DNA of 64,000 nucleotides, from contig CM039194.1 in NCBI GenBank assembly GCA_008360975.2, positions 248,001 to 312,000 of the forward strand, written 5' to 3'. The notes under the pieces were generated by a model. That model was not told where the DNA came from and did not search any database. It saw only the letters and a program-made list of their open reading frames with translations. The stretch comes from Lichenostomus cassidix. Its lineage: Eukaryota > Chordata > Aves > Passeriformes > Meliphagidae. Shown in pieces: positions 14,401 to 23,708 of this stretch (position 1 is the first letter of the stretch; the number at the start of each line of letters is the position of its first letter). The translations under genes and the position numbers were made by a program.

Positions 14401-17400
14401 TTTGGGGTCCAGCCAACAAAATCTTCAATTAGATCCAGAGAGTGAAACACATCAGTGTGGCTGCAGTGGCATTGAAGGCAAAACACCTGTTGAGGGTGTG
14501 GCTTTTGGAGAGTCAGCAATATCCATTTTGGGGTGCTGCTGCTGTCTGGGGTGCAGCCCGGGGCTGGATGAGCTGTGCTCAGCAACACTGAGGGTAACAG
14601 GGAGTCAGTGAGGATCCCAGCATGGCACCCCCTGAGTGCTCTTGCACACATCAGAACACCTTGAGTCATATTCTGAGCAACTTTGTTTCCTTAGGACATT
14701 GATGGAGAGGGGCTGAGGAAGCCTGAAGGTGCCTTAACACAGCTGCAACAATCTCAGGACTCTGATGTACCCTCAGAAGGTGATCCCAGGGTGAATGTAA
14801 TGATCCAGGGGAGCTGTGCCTCATGTCATTACACTAACATGATGCCCAAGAAGTGAATCAGAGTAGTCTGGTAGAAATGCCAGTTTGCTATAGAGATGTG
14901 CCTGCAGGAGAAATTTCTGGTTCATGGTTAGTCCTGGAGCTTGTCTGCTGAGTGTCCTGATGGAGAGAGCCAGGGCAGCACAAATCCTAATGAGGTCTTG
15001 GCATAAACACAATTGCACAGTGAGGAAAATTCTTACCTACCCTAAAGCCCTTCTCTTTCCTTAGCTAGAAAGCATAGAACAGTGACAGCTTATGCCAGCT
15101 TACTGTTTCGCCCAACATTTTGTGGAACCATCCAGAGAACTGTGGTTTGTTACAAAACCGATGAAATATCCATTTTTGTCACCCTCCTCTGTGGTCTCTC
15201 AGCACAGTGCAGAGCAGTGTGTGTCTCCAAGTAGTTTTTGTGCCTTGAGTGTGGAAATGAGTCATCAGAACACTTTCGTCAGCCCTGCACCAGCCAAGAA
15301 GCCCTTTCACCTAACAGAGAATGAGGATTTTTTTTGTTCTCCCTTGTCTGGTCCAGTCATGGTAGGAGTAATGGCTAATGTTGTAGCCTCTGAGGAAATG
15401 CACATTCCTCATGTTCACCACCTTCCTCCCACCTCTGTGAGTTATACTGCTATTTGTCACTGGCATTTTTCAAAGGGCTGAGGTGCTTTGTTAGTGAACT
15501 GACTCTTATTAATTCCTGTCACTATAAGTTTTACACTGAACAGCTTGAGAATTTTTTATATAACCCAACTCTGAAGGTTTTTCACCTGTATTTATACAGA
15601 AAATGCATTAGTTTACTTGCATACCCAAATAAGCATTTTATGTATATGGAAAGAGTTAAGAAGCCCTTGATGTTTATAATGCAGGCTTTTCACTGGGATA
15701 GTAAATATTGAAGTTTCCTGATCTGCTGCTTCTATGACATGCAAACCATTCTCTGTGGCCCTGTTTGTGGCATTGCAGGCATTGTGCCTGGCATTGTGCA
15801 GTGTTTGGAGAGTTGTAACTCATTCTTTGGGTGTACAGTGCCATGTGTTTGCCTGTTCTATTGCTTCTAAGTTAGACAAAGTATAATAATAAAAACTCCA
15901 TACCATGCTCTGCACTCCCTCAGTTCAAATCTGAAGCCTTTCAAGTATATTTAAACAGTGAGGTCAATTGGAGAGCATGTCTGTTCCAAAACCTATTTTA
16001 TTTTCACCCAAAGGATTTTTGACTTAGGAAGCATTAATCTCCTATTTCATCATGAATTATATTCCTTCTTGAAGAAAAATACCTTTTAATTAACTGATAT
16101 ATATTTCACAGAATGGATTCATTAAGCACCTTCAAAGCATAATTAATACAAATATCTAGGAAAGGGCAAACTCTGCTGCTGTCACCAATGCTGATAATTG
16201 TTTTTATAAAGACAAAGGATTTTCTTGAAAAACAGTGCATTTGGCTTGCCTGAAGCATAAAATTCAGGACAGTCTAAACTTGCCAGTTACATCTAAATTT
16301 TTCTCTAATGCAGTATATTTTATTTACAGTCTTGGAATTGCTGTCTTGTTTCCAGTATTTTGATATTTTGAAGCACAGTGACTCAGTTTAGGCATGAAGG
16401 ATAGTATTTATGTTGCTTACACGTAGTTGGGCTATTACTGCAAAGCTGGCCTTGGAGTTTCTCCTTTTCAGTCAATGCAGAGACAAATGCACCTCTAACA
16501 GCCTAAAAGCTCTAAAAGTCTGAGATACAGGGTATAGAGGGACTTGGGAATAGACTTTCCAGTGGCTGGAGATGATCTAAACCATGAGCTTAGCTCAGAC
16601 AGATCAGCTGGGTTTGAGCAGTCAAAGCAGCAGCACTCCATGGAAGGACAAAGTGCTCAGAATTAAAAACACTGTGGTTGATGCAGATTCAAAATTTCAA
16701 CACTTCTAGGTCCTCCTTCAGTGTATGTCTGCTGTGCAAACCAGTTGTCAGCAGAAGCAGGCTGAGTTAGAGCCAGGCTAAGCTGCAGGTTTGGCTGCAG
16801 GCTGCTCACGGTGGCACTAGGGAGGGTGGAATAGGTGAGATGATGTTCCTTGACCTCAGCAGGTTGCTGTGGGAACAGCTTGTCTGACAGTGCCATAGGG
16901 AAAAGTATGCACTAAAGGGGATGGAAAAAGTTGAAGAGCTCAGTGATACATGTTAATTCCAAATAATTTCTGAATTGGTGTTGAAAAGCTATATTCAATA
17001 GAAGCCCAGTTCTGTCTCTCTAACTTTACAGTATGAACTCTCTTGGTAGTCAAACAATTCACCAAACAAGGAGATGGAACATGTTAGCTCTGAGTGCATT
17101 CACTGATGTCCTAATTGCCTTTTATTATCCAGTTAATAATGTGGATCTGCAGTGCCTGATGGACACTGTTATGAAGTATTCATTCTGACCCTGTGACTGC
17201 CCCAAAGGTGTAGGTGCAGCGAGTGTTGTGATGTGTGTTAGACATCATCAGGGTGACAATAAAAAAAAAGGCATTAGCCACATGGAAATCAAGAGTTTGG
17301 GATGGCACACAGAAGGTACACAGAAGGTTTTTATTTAAAAATACTGAATTTCAGATAGTTCCCCATGTCTTCTTTGTTTTGATATTTTTGCTTCTGAGCA

Positions 17401-19349
17401 TTTCTCCATGGCTGCTATAACCAGGAATGTTTGTTTGTTTGTTTTTCTTTACAAAACTACTCTTTTGATGCAATCACAGATTTCAAGGAGAGACTTCGAA
17501 ATATCCCCACAAATGGTATGAAATAAAACTTACTGTGCAGACTGTTAGATAAGATTTCGACCAGTTTTACTCTTACAGTTCTCAGTAGGTATAGCCAATG
17601 ACATCCTGTAATTTAAATTTTTTTGGTAAGAGTTTCAGTCCATTCTAGACCATGTTTTTTTAGTTAAACTAGATGTGATAGAAATAAGTAAGATATAAAA
17701 AAATCATTGGTGGGTGATAGAAAAGCTTTACTTTGATTTGGGAACATAGGAAGGTGGTGAGAAGTGTCCATGTTGCATAAGTACTCACAGAACTACTTTC
17801 CCCATTAAATTCTTCCAGTTTACTTGACTGTTGTCTGCCTTTAGTGCCTTATCCAATGTTGGATAAAGCTTTATATTCTTGTTTATCACTGTCTCTGCAT
17901 TTGTCACATTTTAGAAAAAAGATTTTCCAATTAACTGTTTGTGTTTTCCTTTATTCTGTGCAGGGAAATAATACTTATGTTGTTTTGTAACTGATAGACT
18001 CACAGTTAATTAGTTCCCATTACCAAATATGTCTATTATGAATAAAAATGATAAGGTGCCCATAGAAACATTGATTTAATACCTAAGAGAAAGGAAGGAC
18101 TTCTGTGTCCTATGAAACTACAAACTACCTTGGTAAAATACCCAGATAAGCTTCTCATTTTCAGTGTACTCCATAAACTTTCCAAATACAACTTTTATAG
18201 AATATTTTATCATAATGCATTAAACATATATGGTCCAATCTTCATCAACCCTCTGTTAATACTCATAACTCATAAATGATGATTTCTTTTCAGTAGGAAA
18301 CATGTGGTTGGTCCAGATGTTCAAACAAAATGACTCCCAACAGTGTGACAAGGCAGGTTAATTCAAGAATGGATAAGTCTAAATTTGTGTAGAACAAATT
18401 TTGCCATAATTCAAAATGAGGATGAAGTATAAGAAAGGCAGAAAAATGTGAAAGAACTGGGACAATTGTTTTATTTCTAGCTTTTAAGTGTGACAAACCT
18501 ATTACGTGCCTTTTCTACATTATAGACATATAAAATATTTATCATTTATTCAATGAAAGTGATAGAAACCAGAATATATTTTTCATATCAATATTTAAAT
18601 AAATTCTCCTTTTTTTTTCTTCATTCAGAAAGGAAAGTATTTTTCTAATTGCTGTTTAAAGATGTTTAATTGTTGTTTGAATTAACTCTATTTGTAGTTG
18701 TTGTATCACTAACACCAAAAACTTTAATCTGACATATTTATTTGATTATTTAAAAGCCTGTTGTGTAATCTCTTTACCTGGCAGCCATAGATCAGGGATG
18801 GCTTGTGTGTAGAAAAGTTTCTTGTTGCAAAGTTTCAAGTACATTTTTTCTTAAAGCAGTCTAGGCAGACCTGAAGAAAAGGAGGATCTTTTCTGTTACA
18901 AAGGGTGGGGTTTGATACTGCAGGATTAGCCAGAATTTGTTTATTCCTTGATTTGTATTGTTTTGAGATCAGCATTTTCTTCTGGCAGCTCTGTTCTGCA
19001 GCATTGTCTTTCTTAGGTCTAATAGAATTTGTTACCGAGTATCCCATTAAAGAGTTAATTTCCATTTTTGTGGATCCACATTTGGCATTCCCAAACTGAC
19101 ATCGCAAAATGTTAATAGTGATTGGCAAGATCTCCTCTATTCTGTGAACCTATCTTCTAATATGGACGATATCACTCACTTTGTGAGGAGAGTTTCTTGT
19201 ACCATTAAAAGCAAGAAGAAATTTTGTGCTCAGCATGCTTCAGGAGTAGCAATGCATAAAGCAAATACCTTGATTATTTATAAATAAGAGGTTGCAATTA
19301 AAATGAGCTCAAATTATCTTTGCATTGCATTATTTCCTTATCCTTGTGT
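5425..19349. other. non-coding sequence, no gene recognised
   Basis: About 14 kb of AT-rich unique sequence. The longest open frame is a minus-strand run of 163 codons (7,743-8,234) without a recognisable domain. Simple sequence includes a run of 12 G at 14,307-14,318, T/G-rich runs at 11,300-11,335 and 13,146-13,170, and GTTT repeats near 17,428. Segments at 6,180-6,340 and 13,000-13,140 are dense in AT-rich homeodomain-like words (TTAAT, ATTAG) and could be conserved non-coding elements; this is a guess without an alignment. Confidence 0.55.
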
Positions 19350-19517
19350 ACAAGTGTCACGAGTGGAGACAGAGGGTGGATTGATTTTACCAGTTGCCCA
19401 GGCCTATGACAACTAATGACCAAACCTACTCAAAGTGACCAGCACCCCAAAACCCAGTCTCACTCACAAGTCCTTATAAAGACAGCCGATTTATGTCTAA
19501 TGTAAAATAGATTATGG

Positions 19518-19523
19518 TTTATT
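19518..19523 (-). terminator. AATAAA polyadenylation signal of the minus-strand solo LTR
   Basis: The minus strand reads AATAAA about 165 bp before the end of the LTR, downstream of the TATA box, which fits the R/U5 polyadenylation signal. Confidence 0.5.
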
Positions 19524-19908
19524 AGACACAGGTGAAAACGGAACAAAGAACTAGACCATTTTTACTACACAAAACATGAGAAGCTATTCATAGCTAAAAC
19601 AAACATATATATATATATGTTGCCCAAAATAGGGAGATTAAAACAATAGAGCGCTAAAAATGAAAAAGGTACCTATTAATATTATTGTTAATATTGTTAA
19701 TATTACTGTAGCTAGCAAAGAAGAATACAATTTAGGAAACTAATGCTTCTTACCAAATCCAATTTCTGGAGCTGGGGATGCATCAGGTCCTCTCTCAATC
19801 CCTCAGGAAGTAACCACAGAGCCTGCGTCCAAGCCCAGGGGAGAAGACTTTACTTCACGCTCAAATGTCCATGTAGAAAAGCTTCTACCTTTCCAAGGTT
19901 TTGTGGTG

Positions 19909-19917
19909 TTTTTTATA
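19909..19917 (-). promoter_or_regulatory. TATA box of the minus-strand solo LTR
   Basis: The minus strand reads TATAAAAAA about 170 bp into the LTR, a usual position for the U3 promoter. Whether the LTR still drives transcription cannot be seen from sequence. Confidence 0.55.
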
Positions 19918-20093
19918 GGAAAAGAATGTGTGTATTTGCAGTCACTCAAAAATTCTTCACATTCCCTCAGTGTCTCACTTGGACTTCCAGATGCCAGTAT
20001 TCGATAGCTCGATCACTTAATCTAAACCATCAATCTCCAGCCAGCGATCAGGGAGAGAGAGAAGGGGGAGGGGGGTTGTCCTGCCACAACAAG

Positions 20094-21429
20094 TTGGTAA
20101 CTAGTACCTCATTTACACTAGGTTGTTTTTTTTCTTTTTTTTTACATTGAGACATTTGGACAAAATAAATATTTTTTCAAGACATCCCTAGAGGTTTTTC
20201 TTCTGCACCTTATGTGTGAGATGTTAGAACAACTTTCACTCATAGATCAAGCATCTCCAGAGTGGTAGAATCTTTTTATTGTTTGCTTTCATGAGACCTC
20301 TTTGGGCATCAAGATCTCTTTTCTTCTTACCAGAAATTCATTAAAAAGTTGTCCAAGCTTCACTTATTCAGCAAGAAAACAAACAAATTGCTGAAGACAA
20401 GGCAATAATTGTCTCCAGCTTTGAACTGAAGTGGATCTTCAGGTGTAGGTAGAGCTCTACCAGTCAGAGACCCCGATTGCTTTGGGGATGTGGAGGGAGC
20501 ACAGTGCCCTGGGAAGGTGCTCTGTAAAACTGGAGAATGCAAACAGCCCTTGCACAGAACCAATTTCTCCTCTGTCACTTCCCATTTGCATCCTTTGTGT
20601 ACATCCTGCTGTCCTTCATACCATGGTTATGACCAGGGACCACCAACCCTTCCGCTGTCCCGATGACATCCTTTGTTAGAAAACAAGGTCACACTAAATG
20701 TCACATTCACATATAGATTAAGTGCAGTAGAGCTTCTCCTGGATTCAGCATTTAATTAAAAATTAGGAAGAGATAGTGAAATGTTCACTAGAAGGCCTGA
20801 CTGAGTATTATGAATGGGTGCTTATTGGCACCTTGACAGGTGCACACACACTTGTAGGTTTGTAGGTTTCTTCAAGGTAATTTTTAGTCTCATTTTTATT
20901 GTGATATGTTTTAAGCAGATGTAAAAGTACAGAGTTCCTCTTGCAAACTGCAAATGTTAAAGGTCAGTGTAGAAAGTCAAGTCATTTTCAACAGCTGGTG
21001 ATCTTATAGAAATTGCTGATGACATTTTACAGTTGGGGTGTAGTCAGGGATTCAATAATTCCTTTTCATTGTTCTTCTGAAAGGGAAGTCTTTCATCTTG
21101 CAGGGTAGTCCCAAAGTATTATCAGAGTATAATTCTAAAGAAAAAAAAAAAGTAGAAGGAGCATGATAAATGTACAGTTTTTAAAGTAAATCAGAAGGAT
21201 TTTTTTTTTTTTTTTTTTAGATTTTGTGAGAGAGTCTGGGGAGTGTGAGTTTGTATTAACCAAGACCAGAAGTCAAAGAAACAAAGTCCAACTGAAATAT
21301 TTTACTTATAAGCTATTTTCAGTATGAATAATTTTTAGTTTCAAATAAGATTATGTATGCTTGTAGTTTGGGAAAGGTAAATGGAAAAGGTGATAAAGGT
21401 GATGTTTTTACTTTAATAGAGGAAATGTG
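20094..21429. other. non-coding sequence between two ERV insertions
   Basis: AT-rich unique sequence with no recognisable gene. It holds a T/C-rich run just after the solo LTR (about 20,127-20,142) and a run of 19 T at 21,200-21,218. Confidence 0.6.
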
Positions 21430-21435
21430 TCTGGC

Positions 21436-21831
21436 TGTTGTAACGTGTGTCCTTCCTGTCCCTGACCCCGCCCCCCTGACCCCTTCTGACTGGATGTGAG
21501 TCAGGACCGCCCCCCATCCCTAGAGATAAAATCCCCAGCCAGATCCGGAACGGGCCTCTTTGGTTCTGGACTCATATGGAACCTGTACCCTCCCTCGCCT
21601 TCCCTTCCCCCTCCCCAGTCTCCCCACTCCTCCCCTGTTTTCCTCAATAAAAACACCATGGAGACCAGGAACCAAACAGCTGCCTTTCTAAACCTGCAAC
21701 GCTTCTACAAGAACTGTGTCTGACCAGCCCCACAGCTCGTGGCCATGGAATGACCATCCTGCGTGTTCCGGTTCTAGGGCAGCCCTCCCCCGCAGCAGGG
21801 GAGAGCTGCCTTCAGGTTCTGCACTGCTGCA
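21436..21831 (+). repeat. 5' LTR of the non-autonomous provirus
   Basis: This 396-bp LTR is identical to the 3' copy for roughly its first 280 bp; the differences fall in the last ~120 bp. It is C-rich on the plus strand, with GATAAAAT near 21,525 as a possible weak TATA element and an AATAAA signal at 21,646. The short open frames that cross it are by-products of its C-rich composition. Confidence 0.93.
21646..21651 (+). terminator. AATAAA polyadenylation signal, 5' LTR
   Basis: AATAAA in CTCAATAAAAACACC, about 210 bp into the LTR. Its twin in the 3' LTR lies at 23,517-23,522 and would be the signal used for genomic RNA. Confidence 0.7.
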
Positions 21832-21833
21832 AA

Positions 21834-21851
21834 TGGTGGAGAATGCGGGCA
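21834..21851 (+). promoter_or_regulatory. primer-binding site matching tRNA-Ala
   Basis: TGGTGGAGAATGCGGGCA lies two bases after the LTR. As I recall the vertebrate tRNA-Ala(AGC) isodecoder whose acceptor end reads GCCCGCATTCTCCA plus CCA, this site is complementary to it over all 18 bases. This is the site where the tRNA would prime minus-strand DNA synthesis. Confidence 0.85.
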
Positions 21852-21869
21852 GCAGTAAGAACTTGCCTA

Positions 21870-22230
21870 CACGCCGGGGAGCAGCGGAGCCCGCGGGAGC
21901 TGGGGGGCGGCGGGAGCCGGCGGTGCTCGGGGAACGGCGGGGCCAGCGGTCCCCCCCCCACCCGCGGCCGCGCCGGGCCGGGCCGGCCCGAAAGGCCGGC
22001 CGGGCCGGCGGCGCGGGGCCGGCCGCGCCGGGCTGGGCCGAGCTGGCCGCCGGCCCACGGGGCCCACGCCTCCCCGCCGGCCCGCGCGGGGCTGCGGCAG
22101 AGCGGCGAACACACGGCAGGGAGCCGCCGACGCGGCGGGACGCTGCCTGCGCTGCAGACGGAGACCACCCTGGCCGCGTGGCCCGCACATGGGCGCCGCC
22201 ATCTTCACACGCGGTGGCCGCGAGCTGTGA
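21870..22230. other. CpG-island-like block inside the provirus leader
   Basis: About 360 bp of very G+C- and CpG-rich sequence in an otherwise AT-rich region. It contains a long near-palindrome at 21,970-22,014 (loop CGAAA) and, on the minus strand at 22,195-22,205, AAGATGGCGGC, the YY1-type element common just downstream of housekeeping-gene start sites. The block resembles a host promoter or first exon caught in the element, in the reverse orientation, but could also be a structured viral leader. Overlapping open frames on both strands are expected from the composition and are not annotated as genes. Confidence 0.6.
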
Positions 22231-22529
22231 GACTCTCTAAAGACACAGGCGAGTCCCAAGAAGAGGACCCTGAAGGGACTTGTAGAAAGCTTGTGAAGTC
22301 TGTATTGAGTTGCTGAGGATAAAACAGTGACGAAGAGGACTGCAAGGGACCGGAAAGCGGTGACCAGTCTTGTCAGTCGGCAAAAGTCTACCCAAGAGTA
22401 AGAGAGGCTCTGGGGGTGAGCCGATAGCGCCTACAATGCCTATTCAGGGAAATTTTCCGACCCTGGACCTCTGCTAAAGGTGTAGTTTGCAGCAGAGGAG
22501 GAGTGAATGTTTGTATGAATGTGATTTGG

Positions 22530-22616
22530 AGGCACCCCCCAGGGGAGGGGGTGGGAAACGTGTGAATGGCTGAAGGCACCCCCCAGGGGAGGGGGTGCAG
22601 AGGTGTGAATGGTTGA
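22530..22616 (+). repeat. 44-bp tandem duplication in the provirus interior
   Basis: Two adjacent copies (22,530-22,573 and 22,574-22,616) share a core AGGCACCCCCCAGGGGAGGG and end GTGTGAATGGCTGA or GTGTGAATGGTTGA. Each core contains CACCCCC...GGGGGTG and can fold on itself. Duplicated leader elements of this kind sometimes act in RNA packaging; that role is a guess here. Confidence 0.8.
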
Positions 22617-22710
22617 GTCATAGAACACGGCAGGGTGTAGGGCTCTGTTTTAAAACCCAGCTCATTCTTTTTTATTTTAACCTTAGACAGATTAACAAGT
22701 GTTGCATTTT

Positions 22711-22762
22711 GAGAATTGGGCTAGAGAGGGCTTCCGGAAAAGGCCCTCTCTGCCCAATCCTC
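22711..22762 (+). other. strong RNA hairpin in the provirus interior
   Basis: The arms 22,711-22,731 and 22,743-22,762 are complementary over about 20 bp, with one mismatch and one bulged T, and close an 11-base loop that itself contains TTCCGGAA. The surrounding sequence is non-coding. Possible roles are packaging or export of unspliced RNA; neither is shown. Confidence 0.75.
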
Positions 22763-23290
22763 AAAAAAGAAAGGTATTTTCTTTAGTTAAAACCCTTTTT
22801 CGAGTTACAGTATGTTTTGTTTACCCCTATTAATACCTTTCCTCCTTCCCATGTCCCTTCTTCCCTCCCATTCTGATAAGGAGGTAACTAACAAGGCTGC
22901 ATCCCGTCAAAAAAGACGCTGAGTTGCTACTGATTCTCTCAGGCGCCTTGCCAGTTCCCCCCTTGTACCATCACCCTTAAAAAATCACTCCTCACCCCCT
23001 TTTTTCCTACCCTCTTCTTCCCCAAATAGCTCCTCTACCATGCTCTCTAAAAATTTGCTTTTCCCAAAATCCCTGTGTCTTTCTGGCTGTGTGTAAGCTC
23101 TGCCCCTCTCCCTGCACGTCAAAGCTGGGGGGGGCACAGCAGACAGCACAGCCCCGTCGCGCAGCAGAGCAGCAAGATATACCTGATCTCAGCCAAGCAG
23201 CTTCAACTCCAGCCCTACTGAAAAAATTTCTACCAGCTCCAAAAGACTCTAAACTAGAAAAATTTTTTTTTTCTTTTTTCCTTTTGTATA

Positions 23291-23304
23291 AGAGAAAAAG
23301 TGGA
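23291..23304 (+). other. polypurine tract of the non-autonomous provirus
   Basis: AGAGAAAAAGTGGA ends two bases before the 3' LTR, where plus-strand DNA synthesis would start. Confidence 0.5.
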
Positions 23305-23306
23305 TT

Positions 23307-23702
23307 TGTTGTAACGTGTGTCCTTCCTGTCCCTGACCCCGCCCCCCTGACCCCTTCTGACTGGATGTGAGTCAGGACCGCCCCCCATCCCTAGAGATAA
23401 AATCCCCAGCCAGATCCGGAACGGGCCTCTTTGGTTCTGGACTCATATGGAACCTGTACCCTCCCTCGCCTTCCCTTCCCCCTCCCCAGTCTCCCCACTC
23501 CTCCCCTGTTTTCCTCAATAAAAACACCATGGAGACCAGGAACCAAACAGCTGCCTTTCTAAACCTGCAACGCTTCTACAAGAACCGTGTCTGACCAGCC
23601 CCACAGCTCGTGGCCATGGAATGACCATCCTGCGTGTTCCGGTTCTAGGGCAGCCCTCCCCCGCAGCAGGGGGCGGCTGCCCTCAGGTTTTGCACTGCTG
23701 CA
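23307..23702 (+). repeat. 3' LTR of the non-autonomous provirus
   Basis: A 396-bp copy of the LTR at 21,436, offset by 1,871 bp without gaps. It differs at about six bases, all in the last 120 bp. It ends TGCA and is followed at once by the target duplication TCTGGC. AATAAA is at 23,517-23,522. Confidence 0.93.
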
Positions 23703-23708
23703 TCTGGC

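Larger units (their letters stand above)
19355..20088 (-). mobile_element. solo LTR of an endogenous retrovirus, minus strand
   Basis: A 734-bp element bounded by a perfect 5-bp direct repeat ACAAG (19,350-19,354 and 20,089-20,093). Read on the minus strand it starts TGTGGCAGG and ends TCGTGACA, giving the TG...CA ends of retroviral LTRs. In that orientation it has a TATA box followed by an AATAAA signal. There is no second copy or internal region, so it is a solo LTR left by recombination between two LTRs. A 5-bp duplication is usual for ERV-L and also occurs in other groups; I do not assign the family. A short AT dinucleotide run sits at about 19,604-19,619. Confidence 0.85.
21430..23708 (+). 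mobile_element. non-autonomous endogenous retrovirus (class II-like), complete provirus
   Basis: A complete proviral structure of 2,267 bp between LTR edges, flanked by a perfect 6-bp target duplication TCTGGC (21,430-21,435 and 23,703-23,708). Two 396-bp LTRs begin TGTTGTAACG and end GCACTGCTGCA. After the 5' LTR come AA and an 18-base tRNA-Ala primer-binding site, and a purine-rich tract precedes the 3' LTR. The 1,475-bp interior has no gag, pro, pol or env that I can recognise. A 6-bp duplication is typical of alpha- and betaretrovirus-like (class II) integrases. It must have used proteins of a related element. The LTRs differ at about six positions, so insertion is fairly recent. Confidence 0.93.

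Noticed and set aside
21688..22316. Open frames of 118-188 codons on both strands in the CpG-rich provirus leader
   Set aside because: Low-complexity Gly/Arg/Pro/Ala translations in every frame are expected at this G+C content and one starts in the LTR; not treated as genes.
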